Position numbers and translations under genes: made by a program. 64,000 nt of DNA, taken from contig CAJNOQ010000106.1 in NCBI GenBank assembly GCA_905250885.1, forward strand, positions 1-64,000, in the 5' to 3' direction. The notes under the pieces were generated by a model. That model did not search any database, had not been told where the DNA came from, and was given only the letters and a program-made list of their open reading frames with translations. Every line of letters begins with the position of its first letter. Positions within the stretch are counted from its first letter, which is position 1. This DNA comes from Didymodactylos carnosus. Lineage: Eukaryota > Rotifera > Eurotatoria > Philodinida > Philodinidae. This document shows, piece after piece, positions 25,928 through 38,040 of the stretch.

Positions 25928-27915
25928 ATGACACAATCATCAGCATCATCTCAATATGATTTTCCATCAGTTAAACGTCTATGTTCATCGAAAAAATGTG
26001 AAAATGATGTGGAATGTAACAATAGATCATATAACAATTTTTCTTGCCGTATGTGTTAGTGTAGTTATTCTAATCTAATCACTGTATTCTTTGTTTTTTT
26101 TTTGTTTTATTTTTTAGCACATTGTCAGAAACCTTTATGTTTAAGTATGTCCATGGATGGAAGTATGTTTTCTCACAAATTCGATTGATATTTTATTTAA
26201 GATCATATTAACGAACATCAAAGTATGATCAAGCTTGAGTTTAGTCAATTGCTTTGTGAAAGAAATCACATGAAACAGACTATAGGTATAACATTTTTTT
26301 AACATTTTCAAGTTTTATTTATTTGTATATTTGTTTTAATTTTAGAATCAATGAAATTACAGAATAATATTGATTATCTTCGATCAAAATTAGATAATTG
26401 GAGAGATGAAATGATACAAAAAATAGCAACAATTCGTGCTGAAAAATTAATGGAATTAGATTTGTCTTATCAACAATCATTTATTGAATTTGATCGACTT
26501 AAAGCTGATTGTTTAAATAAAATAGATGATAAGTCCGATTTATCACAACATATTGATGAATTATCAAAACAAGATCATTTATTACCCATAGAATTGAATG
26601 AATTGAAAACTTTATTAAGTGAAATACGTCAAACAGCTTTAAATTTACAATCGAAACAATTAAACATAGAATGTGATTCATTATCAACACTTATCAATGA
26701 TAATATAAAAATAATAAAACCAATATTTAATGTTAGTACTAATAGTGATGAAAATCATCAAAAAATAAATATCGAAAATATTTTAAATAAAAAATATATA
26801 AATGAAATTATTATGAAAACGAATACATACGTATTTGGTTCATCGGAACAGTATATTTTACTCTATGATGATGATGATACACAATTAAAAATTTTTAATG
26901 AAAAAGCTGTGGAAGTATCAAGAAAAAATTGGACTTTAACACTTGGTATCATACAAGATATATCATGGTCTCAACACTTAAATAAATTTTTGATATTAAC
27001 AAATAAAGCAGTTTACACATTTACATTATTACCTCAACAAACAATTTTAGGTAAGTTCTAAGTAGAGTTTTAATTATCAGTAATAGACTAAATCTATTTT
27101 TATGAATAACAGAGTGATGATGTTAGTATGTTTACGGAGATTTCTAGATTTTTTGATAGATTGTTTCCAGTTTGTGAACGTCACTAACTCATAAATTATT
27201 TATTATATAAGTAATTCGTTGAATTTGATTAATATTTATGTATATCGGCTATTAATAAAAAAAGATGTTTTTTGCATTTGAGTTATTTATTATGAATTTT
27301 AGACAAAATATGTGAGGTCAGACGTACTCGTGTGCACGCGTATTGTTTTTTTGCTCAAAATGGACCATATTTATTTCTGAATATTAATAATTCGGATATA
27401 GAACGTTACACATTCGACAACAATAAACAATTTTTACTATCAAAATCAACTAACAAACAACAACATGGATATAAAAAAGAAGATAAATTAAATGGTACGA
27501 AATAATTGAAATATTTGTCAATCTTATACATATTTATTGAAATGATTCTCTTTTCTAATAAGGCATGCAACTGAGTCGAGATAATTCGATGATGGCCATC
27601 GATGTAACACTGAATGAACGTGACTTTGTAATTGATTTTGTTTCATTACAATTAACACGTTTACGTCGTTTAACACACGGTATTGATGTGCCACTAGGCA
27701 TTGTTGTAGAAACGTCTGATGATCATAAATGGCTTGTTCAATGTCTCGAAACAAGTCAATTATCTGTATATGATTTTACTAAGAATGATATTTTAAAACC
27801 AGTTAAATACGACAATGTAAATGATATTGCTATTGAATATTTTGGCAAACATCATTTGATTGTTGCACATACAATGAACAATAATTACTCACGTTTATTA
27901 TTATATAAAATATGA
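25928..27915 (+). CDS. B-box-like, coiled-coil protein with propeller-like C-terminus
   Basis: Six exons (25928-26048, 26118-26162, 26202-26285, 26346-27050, 27303-27494, 27563-27915) encode 499 residues with consistent phase 1 at all introns. The N-terminus has a compact Cys/His cluster (KKCENDVEC, then CPHCQKPLC and NHINEH) that looks like a B-box-type zinc site. A helical, charged stretch follows (about residues 70-200, for example YLRSKLDNWRDEMIQKI). The C-terminal ~250 residues are beta-rich with recurring short units (YILLYDDDDTQLKIFNE, GPYLFLNINNSDIERY, KWLVQCLETSQLSVYDF), as in NHL/WD propellers. The order resembles TRIM2/71-like proteins without a RING. I cannot name an orthologue; substrate and role are unknown. 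A polyadenylation signal AATAAA is at 28024. Confidence 0.75.
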
Positions 27916-29110
27916 AAATAACATGACATTTCTGAAATAATTGGTTCGTAGTCATGTTTTTGATAAAAAAAATGTTGTTAGAGCGTTCTTGCACAAACTT
28001 TTTTCTGACAATTTATTGTTGTAAATAAAGTCTGAAATTTTGTTTTCAATTAAATAATACTTGATATTTGACTGTATTTCTTCCTAAAATACACGGAACA
28101 TTAATACTTCTTACTTACACTAAAAAAAAATTCTTTTATGTTGGATATCGTGGCAAATTTACACGCTTATGCTTAATATCAATTTTAAGCTATAAATTGA
28201 AACTAAAGAACACGGTACACTCTATTTCACTTTCATTTTTTCCAAAGCATCTCAAAAATATCAGTTTTATATCTGAGTAGATAAAACATGTGTTTAGCAA
28301 TTTATTATAATATCTTCCACTTTTTCACTGTCGTTTGCTTTAAAAAGGCTGTGAAGTAAAGAATCAAAGTAAATATATAAACTTTTTATCTCTTTCGCTC
28401 TATCAAGGGATATTCAGTGATATTTTATTATTATCTCTATTTTTCTACTACATTCTAATATGCCTACTCCCGCTAACCACGTAATTTTATCATATTTTTA
28501 CCTAGTGTATGTATGAGGAACGTCATATTTTGAATTCTATCTTACAATCAACAAATCTCCCATGTATTCTTTTTTTCATCATTACTACAAGAGTAAAAAC
28601 TGCATTAGGTAAACGACAAATTATGCTCAATTGAGTAATGAACTGACAATGAAGAAGAAGAATTTCGCACTTTTGAAAGTGTTCATAAAATTTTAGTGCT
28701 CGAATTGATAAACAAGTCTAATACACTATAATAAAAGATCATTTCAGGTAGAATAAAATAATCCCATAATGTTCTAGAAAACTCAATAACTCAGCAAACT
28801 AAATGATGATAATCAATGGAGGATGTATCAGAAAAATTAAATTAAACTTTAAATCAATAATACATTCGATGTCTAACCACGCCTATATTTTCTCGTATAA
28901 AATATACAACAATCTATCGATAGTAATAATACCACTTTTATTACTCTAAAAATATATTCGCGCCACTAAAAAGTTTAAACTATTTTGAAATTTTCTTATG
29001 ATAAATTTTTGGTCTAATTTTGATAAGACGAAAAACTATCATCATCTACTAATTTCTTTTAGTTAATAATATTCATCTTTAATAATAATTATATTTACCG
29101 TAGAAAAAAA
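27916..29110. other. Intergenic, nothing recognised
   Basis: 3' UTR of the preceding gene (AATAAA at 28024-28029), then AT-rich DNA. The open frame 28068-28280 is F/S/L-rich without motif. Confidence 0.45.
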
Positions 29111-29489
29111 ATGGGCTCTAGTGCAAGCAATAATTTAAATAATAATGAGACTATTGAACGTTTTAAGTTTAAATTTATCGATTGTGCGTGTAAATGTGAT
29201 GCAAGAAAGAGAAAAATTGATAATACAGATCAAGGAGGTACTCCACAAGCGGTATTTATGACCGCACTCATGCCACGAATTGAACGATCGCAATATGATC
29301 TTCGTAAGTTTTCTACTAAGAATAAGTTTTGACAGCATGAGATTTCTGTTTTGTCTCGTAGATTGTGATTGTGATTGTGGTGAAGGTGTTAAGCTTGGCT
29401 TTTTATTCGGAAATAGTTCATCAGCTGCAGACAATATGATGACTAAAGAAAATCAAAAGTCAACGGGATCCTCTGACAGTAGTCATTAA
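29111..29489 (+). CDS. Small Cys-rich protein with N-myristoylation-type start, unknown function
   Basis: Two exons, 29111-29303 and 29362-29489, joined by a 58-bp GT-AG intron, encode 106 residues. The N-terminus MGSSASNN fits the N-myristoylation consensus (Gly2, Ser at position 6), as in many membrane-anchored signalling proteins. Two Cys clusters follow: CACKCD near residue 25 and HCDCDCGEG right after the splice, a CxCxC pattern that could bind metal or be acylated. The rest is Asn/Ser-rich and ends SSDSSH. I do not recognise a family. Support comes from the splice junction creating the second Cys cluster in frame, the purine-rich start context (AAAAAAAATGGGC) and a sensible stop. It stands alone, in the same orientation as its upstream neighbour. 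Confidence 0.6.
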
Positions 29490-30341
29490 CAATTTTCACT
29501 GATGTGAAATAACGAATTTTTAGGTCAATGTTTTATTTCTATAGACTACTATCCATGTCCAAAAGCGGTGCCAGTGGATATTTTTTGAATAACTTTTAAA
29601 CAATGGTAATTAGAGATTTGTGGTTTTCATCATTCGATAGAGTAGATCTAACTGCAGCTGTGTATGCGAAAAAATACTTAAACGTTCCGCCACCATCTGG
29701 TGCCGTACCTTGCCGGTGTTTAGAGACGGGATTCCCACACAAAAACTTTCGATTGAGGTTTTCTCGACCGAAGGTGGATTAGAATCACCGACCGAAAGTC
29801 TTTAGACAACAAATCTTTCTCAATTTCTTCCATTCTTAGTTGCTTCTTTCAAGACGTCTGATTTTTGAAGTCAAACAGCTCATGAGAAAACACCAGAGTA
29901 CGAAAAAGAAAATAACATCTAGTTGTACTAACTATTGGTATGTACAGGGCAGATTTATAAAAACTAACATTATCGACACGTCGGAAGGCTGAGCAGAGAA
30001 AGATTACGTAATCGGTTCTCTATAGAACCCATCAGGTATTTGCTTTTTAATTAGTCGAAGGATTCTGCTTAATCTAACGTTTACTTTACGAGGGATGCAA
30101 TTTCTCTCAGAAGTTTGGAAAGAGGGCTTAGACTATCTGTATCTGTCTCCCAGCACATCGAAGTGTTTAATTCATGTTTCATACATCGCTCAAATATGTG
30201 ATGATGATTCAATTCAAAGCGATTTATCATCGATGAAGAGAAGTGTGGCTCTCACTACGAATAGAGACATATTTCACCGACTTGTGTCTTAAAATCTATC
30301 TATTTCATGTTTTATTTTATTCACAGAATAAAATATGATTG
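29490..30341. other. Intergenic, nothing recognised
   Basis: Somewhat higher GC than surroundings. The short open frame 30095-30292 has no recognisable motif. It may be decayed transposon DNA. Confidence 0.4.
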
Positions 30342-30352
30342 ACTAAGATCGA

Positions 30353-30493
30353 GTGGCGGAGCCAGCTATGGGCGAGAGGTGTCTAAAAAATTTATAGATT
30401 TCGAGCATTAGATTTAAATGAGTTTACCTCTGACGGAGTTTAGAAAATTTCTGGGCTGAGCCCCCTCTACATCAAACTCCTGGCTCCGCCACT
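30353..30493. mobile_element. Short MITE (141 bp) with 11-bp target duplication
   Basis: The ends are near-perfect inverted repeats (GTGGCGGAGCCAG / CTGGCTCCGCCAC). The same 11 bases, ACTAAGATCGA, precede (30342-30352) and follow (30494-30504) the element. A 9-11-bp duplication is typical of Mutator-like elements; the GTGGCGGAGCCAG end is also seen in hAT-like MITEs, so the superfamily is open. No coding capacity. Confidence 0.8.
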
Positions 30494-30806
30494 ACTAAGA
30501 TCGACCAGTCCAAATGAGAATTAAGACCTAAATAAATAGAAAAGATTAGGAATATCGGTATGAAAAACGAATTGGGTCATTGCAGTGGTATTAACATTCT
30601 TGAACAAATTCTTTCCAACTACGTTCTAAAACAATTCGAAGTGGATGCATTGAACCGGTTACCCATCGTGCGCGTAAATATTTGATTTTTACTTTTCTGT
30701 TGAGACTTGTTTTCTAATAACTGGTGTGTAAGGGAACTGAATGTGAGACTTTCGATTGTCGGTTGAATAGACACTAAGATATCGATGGTTATTCGATTTG
30801 GCAGTA

Positions 30807-30911
30807 CGATCTTGCAGGATCTTATGGTAAGATCTTACAAGGTCTTATAGCAAGATTGCATAAGACATCATCAGATCTTGTATGACACCACAATTCAGAT
30901 CTTGTATGACG
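30807..30911. repeat. Cluster of degenerate AAGATCTTAC/GATCTTGTATGAC repeats
   Basis: Short units such as GATCTTGCAGGATCTTATG, AAGATCTTACAAGGTCTTAT and CAGATCTTGTATGAC recur in both orientations. A larger cluster of the same type lies at 54025-54385. Confidence 0.6.
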
Positions 30912-31083
30912 ACCGGCTTAGGTCTTAGGTCAGTCAAAAAAACGTCGAGATATAGGTAATCAATCGACCACGATGAGTCGAGTAATGATGTTTATTTTCA
31001 GTTTTCAAGCGATTTGAATCATTGAATTGAAGATATTCGAAATTTTAACATTTCAACGTTATGTAGCGCTGTGCAGCGTATTC

Positions 31084-31158
31084 CACGTCAAAGATTCACC
31101 ACCGTACACTAGTCTTTCGTTGTATTTTGACGTACACCCGGCCAACGTATTACGTCCA
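31084..31158. mobile_element. Half-copy of a foldback MITE family
   Basis: This segment (for example CGTCAAAGATTCACCACCGT and GTATTTTGACGTACACCCGG) closely matches the left arm of the palindromic element at 47653-47835. The second arm was not found here, so this is a solo or truncated arm. Confidence 0.6.
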
Positions 31159-32480
31159 TTTACATCCACCAAACCAGTATTCTACCATCGACCAGATAGG
31201 TGTCGACACTTTTGTTCAAAAACTGATATTTTTTGTAAATTGTTCTTTGATCAAAAACAAAGTATTACTAAGTGAAAGCGCACGTGAGTCCATTTACATA
31301 CAGTCTTCAAAACAAGTCACCCAGCTTGTCTATGTTTTTCTCAGAGATACTGTAGCATTTCTAACATGCTTTATTTGTATTTTGTCTGGCCCAACTCGTG
31401 AGGTTTTCAATTAAACAACTAAGGGTTGCATGGATTTCTGAGCAGTTTTGCTATAAGATACGAAGACAATATTACCTGAAAAAACAACATCAGAAAAACA
31501 TATCTGAGACTTCTGTTTAAAAATTCTAGGTCGATCATTGCAGGGTGCTTCCACACAGGTCCGCTCACTCCATACATAGCATCTTGCCGCAAAAATTTCA
31601 CTTTGCCCGTCGTGTATGTTGTATGTATGTTGTCAATCCATTTAAGGTAAGTCCAGGAATGCTCAGTTTTTTCCATTAGTTCAAAACAGATGCTCTGTGT
31701 AGAGTAGGCGGACTTGCGTGGAAAGCCCCTGCAGTTTTTCAAGACAGCAAACCGAAAAATTAAAGTATTTTATAAACATTCCTGTAGATCTCAATAATGA
31801 TAAGAAAACTATTAAAGGTACCCAAAACCATGTAGTTTTTAACGCCTATTTGCAACGTCCATATTCCGAATTGTCCCAAATCAGTGCAGATGTACTTTCA
31901 GGAGCAAAAAAGAAAAAACAACGGCTCATCATTGAATGAGCTGCTGTCTTTTAATTGCATGAAAGGATGAAAAGCTCATGTCTTTTTGACTAGATGACCA
32001 AACGATTTTCCACAGCAAAGCTGTTATATGTAGAGATTTATTACAATTTCGTGTCCTTCTCAGTGACTGACCAACTGGCAAAGCTGTAGGTGGTTCATAG
32101 CATATTTAATGCTTATTCATTTTCGCGACAAAGACGCTATCACTAGAAATAACGACTGTCTCCCGAATATGAAGAATCATGCCTCTCTAATTTAGTTTAT
32201 TCCGCAGATCGACTTACTTCGTTCTTTCTCTTCAATTTTTCGCAATGATCGACTCATGGTGTTTCCACTCGTCTTATCAGCGTCAATATACGATCAAAGA
32301 TCCATTACTCTCACATAGATCTGACGATATGATCAACAAAGAAAAAGATTTTCTCGGAAATCAATCGCTTGGTTGTTTTACACAGAACATTCATAGCATA
32401 CAGAGTCGATGAGCTTATTTTCATTAAACCGTTGTTGAAAACTGTAAATAGATTTAAGAGTACCTGCAGCCCTATTTTTG
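31159..32480. other. Repeat-derived intergenic DNA
   Basis: It contains a 60-bp segment (31627-31686) identical to 33987-34046. Open frames at 31127-31414, 31419-31742 and 31718-31939 have no recognisable domain. Probably decayed transposon material. Confidence 0.4.
31627..31686. repeat. 60-bp perfect direct duplicate, copy 1
   Basis: Bases from ATGTTGTCAATCCATTTAAG to TTCCATTAGTTCAAAA are identical to 33987-34046, while the flanks differ. Either both belong to one repeat family or a recent local copy event occurred. Confidence 0.75.
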
Positions 32481-33390
32481 GCTCTTCGTAAGATCGCCGC
32501 CAAAAATAAACCACAAGCAATAAAAAGTTCGTATTTTGAGGACACATGAAAAAGTATTTTAAGTGCCTTTTCTTTTCTGTTTCAACTCTTTCTCTATCAT
32601 CTTTCTCGGGATTTCGAGAAAACTCGATTTTCCACTGGCATCCGTTACGACCGCTCGATAAACTCATCCAATCGGGCTCGAATTTTTACCACAGGTGCTT
32701 TAAATCCTATCACAGAGATGATTTTTTCCTTTTTGAAAATATTACTTTCTTCCGCTTTATAAAAGACTTTTAAGAATGAGGGACTTTGGCTTTTATCCAT
32801 TTTCAAATATTTTTACTATAAATTGTGAAGAAAGCAATATTTTCAAAAAAAATCACATGTGATAAAATTCAAATTCGAGCCTGATCGAATGAGTTTCCCG
32901 AGGGGTCGTAACGGATGCCAGTGAAAAATCGAGTTTTTTCGAAATCCCAGGAAGGATGACAGATAAAGAGTTAAAACAAAAAAGAAAAGGAACTCAAAAC
33001 AATGTAATAAGAAATACAGCACTGCTCCAAACATGATTTTTCAGATAATAATAAGATAAATCAATAATATGGTCGTGATCATATATATAAAACAAAAACA
33101 TGTATTTCTCTTTTTTCTCTTATCTGTTCTTTACTTTTTTGTATGACTATAGTTTGAAAAGCTACTGTCATTTGATTATGCAGATGATGACGAGTGTAGA
33201 TCGTCGAAATATCAGTAATAAATTATTATTATTATGATTTGAAAAATCATATTTATAGCAGTGCTGTATTTCTTATTACATTATTTTAATTTTACTGCTC
33301 TATCGAAGCCAAAACACTTTTTCATCTATCCTGAAAATATGAACTTTTTATCACTTGTGATTTATTTTTGGCAGCGAACTTACGAAGAGT
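32481..33390. mobile_element. Compound foldback element with three nested inverted repeats
   Basis: Three pairs of inverted arms are visible: outer 32481-32553 with 33316-33390 (CTCTTCGTAAG, CCAAAAATAAA); inner 32566-32686 with 32865-32991 (ATCCGTTACGACC, CTCGATTTTCCACTGGCATC); and 33001-33044 with 33241-33282 (AATGTAATAAGAAATACAGC). The last pair lies between the second pair and the right outer arm. This looks like one foldback element into which others inserted, or a family with several palindromic modules. No coding domain was seen; the open frames at 32311-32667, 32546-32773 and 32843-33034 overlap the arms. Confidence 0.7.
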
Positions 33391-33986
33391 CCAGATGCCC
33401 TTAAATAAATGATAAATCACTAAACTTTATAATTTCAAGCGGAGTTAAACTTTCGATCGAGCTTCGTGACTCTTTGTTAATAATGAATTCGACTGCCAGT
33501 TACCATAGCTGATGGTTGAGAATAATAGCAAATCATCGAAATTGTTATTATAATGGAGTGAAATATTGACATCTTTTGATTCGTTTTTCCATCGAACTTT
33601 TTTCTATACGAGCAGAATATCTTGAAAGAAATAAAATAAAAAGAATCCTTTTCCTTATTAGTCTGTCGCAATGGACTGTGTGCTCTATTAGAGTTATTTT
33701 TTATAGCGCACATTTTTGTTTATAATCTGTAGATTTAGTCAGAAAAAATCCACGTGGTGAAGATAAACAATGACTTTTTTTCTGTTCCATTGTACAATAA
33801 TCGTCCAGTTTGTGTGTGATACTGAAAATGATTTAAATAATTTCATTTTCTTTACACGTGTTGTTGAAAATATAAAAACAAGCGTATATAAAAGGAATCT
33901 TCTTTTACTACCATAATTTTACCTCAATAGTCCTTCCACACAAACACGCCATCGCTCTTGCTCTTTTCAGAACAGAATGTATGCAC

Positions 33987-34046
33987 ATGTTGTCAATCCA
34001 TTTAAGGTAAGTCCAGGAATGCTCAGTTTTTTCCATTAGTTCAAAA
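33987..34046. repeat. 60-bp perfect direct duplicate, copy 2
   Basis: Identical to 31627-31686 in the same orientation, about 2.4 kb away. Confidence 0.75.
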
Positions 34047-34598
34047 AAAGAAAGCTTAAAACAAGCACTTAAAACTTAGATTCAGGTAAAATAACTTAGG
34101 TTCAGAATGTGAAAGACGATAGTTTAGATTTTTACACTAGATAGTAACTACTATTATCATTTTTAGTCTTGAAAAACTTACTTTTGAGTAAATGAACGAA
34201 ATCTTCAAGAAAAACCGTCTCAGAAAGATCTTTGCAGGACTTATCGTTTTTACTGAACTTGATAACTAAAAGGCAGACATTTTAGATTTAAATTCCAAGA
34301 TAATTCGAAATCTAATGAAAAATACTAGTAACTTTGTAGTTAAGCAGCTTTCAAATAAAAAGCTTAATTGTTCCTTTCAAGTGCATTACTTTTTCAGAGA
34401 GAGAAAGAAAGATGTTTCTCTGAGAATACTCTGCCATATTGACAGCAGTTTGTTTAGAAGAAGGTTATTTATAATCAACTAAGAAAAGTGGGCAGTTAAT
34501 GAAAATTTTTTCCATTTTTATTCTTTATTTTCTAGAAGTTGAGCATTAATGCCCACTATTCTACGCCATCACGTTCAATACAACAAAGTTCACCGACA
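34047..34598. promoter_or_regulatory. Upstream region of the RRM gene
   Basis: AT-rich, no exon chain. A good acceptor (TATTTTCTAG) at about 34525-34534 lies 64 bases before the chosen start codon, so a 5' UTR intron is likely. Confidence 0.45.
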
Positions 34599-35967
34599 AT
34601 GGCACAGACATGTAAACTATTTGTTGGTAATTTGGCAACACAAACAACCAGCTCACAACTACAAACAATATTTCATCAATATGGTCAAGTAATTGAATGT
34701 GTTAAAGTGCGTGAACGATATGGATTTGTACGATTCAATTCGGCCGATGAAGCAAGAGAAGCATTAAAAGCATGCAATGGTATGTGTTTACACGGATACA
34801 AAATGATGGTCGAATATGCACAAAATGAAATTTTAATAAGTCCTTTATCACCAGCATCTAAATGTGCGAGATCAAATGTTGGCGGTGGAAGAACAATACA
34901 TGCATCACAGGTAAGAAACATATAAAACAGAAAATTTCGAATTTTTATGTAAAAGTTTTATTTCAACATTTTCTTCTTAGGATACAAAATTAACTACGCC
35001 AATTTCAGTTATAACGAATCGAGCTCAGTATTCTTCATCACATAAATGTGATGATATGCCTTTATTAACAACACCATCGACAACAACAGGAGGAGGTAGT
35101 TCAAGACTTATTTTATCAACACTGAATCCTGAAGCATCATCTTTCATAACGTCCGATTATTGTTCATCTGGTAAATCGAATAAAATAGTGTGTTATGCGA
35201 ATCAGACACATTCGTTCTTTTCTTTTATAGGCTCATCAACAAAGTCATTTTCGGTTCATTCATCATCACCATCTATCTTATCAGAAATTCCATCACCGTC
35301 AACACTAACAATGTCACCAGTAAAAATCACAGATTCAAACATTGGTCTATTGACAACGTCAGTAGAAGCAACAAACCAAAATGAAAAACGTAAGAAAAAC
35401 AATACGAGTCATTCTTCTATTACTCGCATATAGATATTGGTAGCAATTTAACGTAGTTTGCATTTTCACTATACAAAAAATCGTGGAAATTTCACTTGTC
35501 AGAGAGCAAACGCACATGAGGTTTAAAGGATGCATTCTCATGAGCCCATCAAAAACTTATTGAGAAATGCAAGCAATCCGATGATTTAGTGAGTTCAAGA
35601 ATATTTTTTAAAAATCTGTCTTCACGTTATACTTTCAGGTCAAAGTTTTACGTTTATTGGTGATAAGATATTAAGTTTATATGGTGGAAATAGTTTGTAC
35701 ACTGATGAGAGTGATGATGGTTATTGTTATGATAGTGAGAGTTGTTCATCATCGCTCGATTATTATCAAAATAGTCACACTAAACTGAAAACGTCTACAC
35801 ATAATTCAACTCAAAAATTAGTATTTGATAATCGTCGAATCGATGCTCGTGATCCAATATTTATATGGAATTTTGCATTGTATCCCGATTGTGCTATAAG
35901 TCCATTTATAAAGCGTGGTGATATCAAAGGATTTTTAGAAAAGCGTGTTTTATTATATTCACGTTAA
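34599..35967 (+). CDS. Single-RRM RNA-binding protein, RBM4/lark-like
   Basis: Three exons (34599-34910, 34981-35389, 35639-35967) encode 349 residues, or 329 if the optional intron 35171-35230 is removed. Residues 5-75 form one RRM with RNP2 (KLFVGNL) and RNP1 (RYGFVRF) and the AREALKACNGMCLHG helix region, closest to the RBM4/lark type. The rest is Ser/Thr-rich low complexity with a tyrosine/acidic patch (YTDESDDGYCYDSES) and a more conserved-looking end (FIWNFALYPDCAISPFIKRG). The expected role is RNA binding in splicing or translational control; targets are unknown. The start is the first in-frame ATG after the upstream acceptor; the frame is open a little further upstream. The intron 35390-35638 is longer (249 bp) than most here. 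AATAAA is at 36497, after a T-rich 3' region. Confidence 0.82.
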
Positions 35968-37740
35968 TATTTCTTGTTGTTTGCAAAATGCATTTGCTAG
36001 ACAGCTTTATTCTTTTCAATAGTGTACTTTCTTTTTTTTGCTGTCTAGCTCTTACTTGTGTCCTAGTCAGATTCTTCTTTCAAAACAATATTTTTACCGA
36101 TTTTCTGTTGTCAGATAAGGTACTAGACGTATTACCTTTCTGTTTTTTTTTTATATTGTATTTAATCGAGATAATTAAACCCATTGTCCTCTACTTGAAG
36201 TTTCTTGCCTGTAGTCCGTCCGTTATTAGATTATTTTTTTATGAATCTGATGATCATATTTTTTTGGTCCAGTTGTACTGATAGAGAATCCGTCCAAATA
36301 ATAAATCAATTCTTTTTTTTTGTCTCTTTTTTCGCTGTTATTTTTCATGTTATTGTGTGTTTGTGTGCGAACTGTTTGTTATTTCTGTCTTTCAAAACTT
36401 TCAAAAAAATTTCCAATATGCAATAATAATTTCACTACATTTTGTTCATTTTTTTTTTCTTCTTCTCACCGTGTTGATTATTTCTTAAGAAAGAGAAATA
36501 AAGATTGATAGCAATCATAATTTGATTTTTTGTTCATTCATCATCGATCTTTTAGCGGCTACATATTCACATTTTTTTAACTTACCAGATAAAACGAAAA
36601 AAAAATGCTCTGACTATAGCAATTAACTTGTTCTTTTAGAGAATTTTGCGATGTTATCATTCATAGGAAAAAAAAATGATCGTTGTTTATTCATCTACAG
36701 TAAAATAGACTAAGCTGTTTTAAAGATAAGTTAATTTTGTTTATCTGATTATTATCAAAATAATGCGTGGTTGCTTGCATTTTGTGCGAGCATGCACGGA
36801 TAAAACAAATTAGAAAAAATGTATCTTCACGTTTTTTTGTTACACCCTTTTTCTTGTCTATCTACTATTGTCATTAGTCGTAATCGCAGAAATTTCCTTC
36901 GTCTGGTGTCAGTATAACTGTCATAAATGAAAAAATAAAGCCAATGAAGTTGACAATCAACTGAATTAATTCAACTTGAAAGAAGCATAATCATGATATC
37001 ATATTATATTTTTGGACGTATATACGTAGATAAACACTAACAAAAAAAAAATGTATAAAGACTATAACACCACATGACTTGACTTCATATTTGATTTAGT
37101 TTTTGTTAGCTTTGAAAAAAAAATTTCCTTTGCAAGCCATCCTCTATATGTCAAAATCAATCAATCCAATAAGTACAAAAAACAAAAGGGAGAAAGTCCC
37201 TGACTGTAACATGTCAATTGATATACATCACCAGTTATTCTAACAGAATAATAAAATATTACATTATATCGATTACCTTTCATGTTTCTGTAGCAGTTTT
37301 TAAAACCGCGGATTAACAATATTTTAAACCAAAAACTGTTAGTATAGATGTCAACGAGGAAAAGTACAGGTCAGTAAACTTTTGTAAAACTATACAAACA
37401 ACGGATATATGTAAACTTTTTAAATAAAATAAAATATTTAGAATTTTATATTATCATTCACACATTAGAAGATTCAAAAATTTTATTATGAATCTTTTGA
37501 TTTGAATAAATAGTGATTAGATCATGGTGACTAGAAATTCATACAGAGAAAAACGTTAAACAATTTGAATAATTCACAAAATGCTACGAAAGATTTTCAT
37601 TTTTTTGTCATAATTTACAAGAAGTTCTCCAATTTTTATTGATATTTACTTTTATTCCCTTTAAATTTGACGAAAAATCAATTTCTGTCTCTCTCGCTCT
37701 GGTGATTCAAAAAAAACTTACAAACAGCACTTAGAACTTA
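35968..37740. other. T-rich 3' region and intergenic DNA
   Basis: Probable 3' UTR to about 36510 (AATAAA at 36497-36502), followed by AT-rich DNA with no gene recognised. The open frames at 35988-36508 are Phe/Leu-rich translations of T-runs. Confidence 0.45.
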
Positions 37741-37849
37741 GAAACAGCATTCAATTTACGAAAGGTCCCATACCACAAAAATCGGGACAATTAATAGGCA
37801 AACAAGAAAAATATGCTCTTGGGACCTTCCGTAAATTCAATGCTGTTTC
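37741..37849. mobile_element. Small palindromic MITE (109 bp)
   Basis: A 30-bp arm (GAAACAGCATTCAATTTACG onward) is repeated in inverse at the right end with about two differences, around a ~49-bp centre. No target duplication was recognised. Confidence 0.7.
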
Positions 37850-38040
37850 ATGAAAAAAGTTCTTATAGAGCTCGGAGACGTCTCATTTTGTCCAGAAATC
37901 TTTGCTCTATTTGAATAAACTAATGATAAAAAGTTCAATTATATTTGTACACAAGAAAGTCAATAAATACACAGGGGGTAAGTTTTTTTGGATCACCCTG
38001 TATGTGTCGGTGTCTCATCCGATAGGAAAAAATGTGTTTT

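Noticed and set aside
35988-36508. Hydrophobic open frames resembling a small membrane protein
   Set aside because: Phe/Leu/Cys-rich translations of T-runs in the probable 3' UTR of the RRM gene.
38000-38016. GGATCACCCTGTA near 38000 as a transposon end
   Set aside because: The opposite inverted word (ACAGGGGGTA) is only about 30 bp away and imperfect, too little to define an element.
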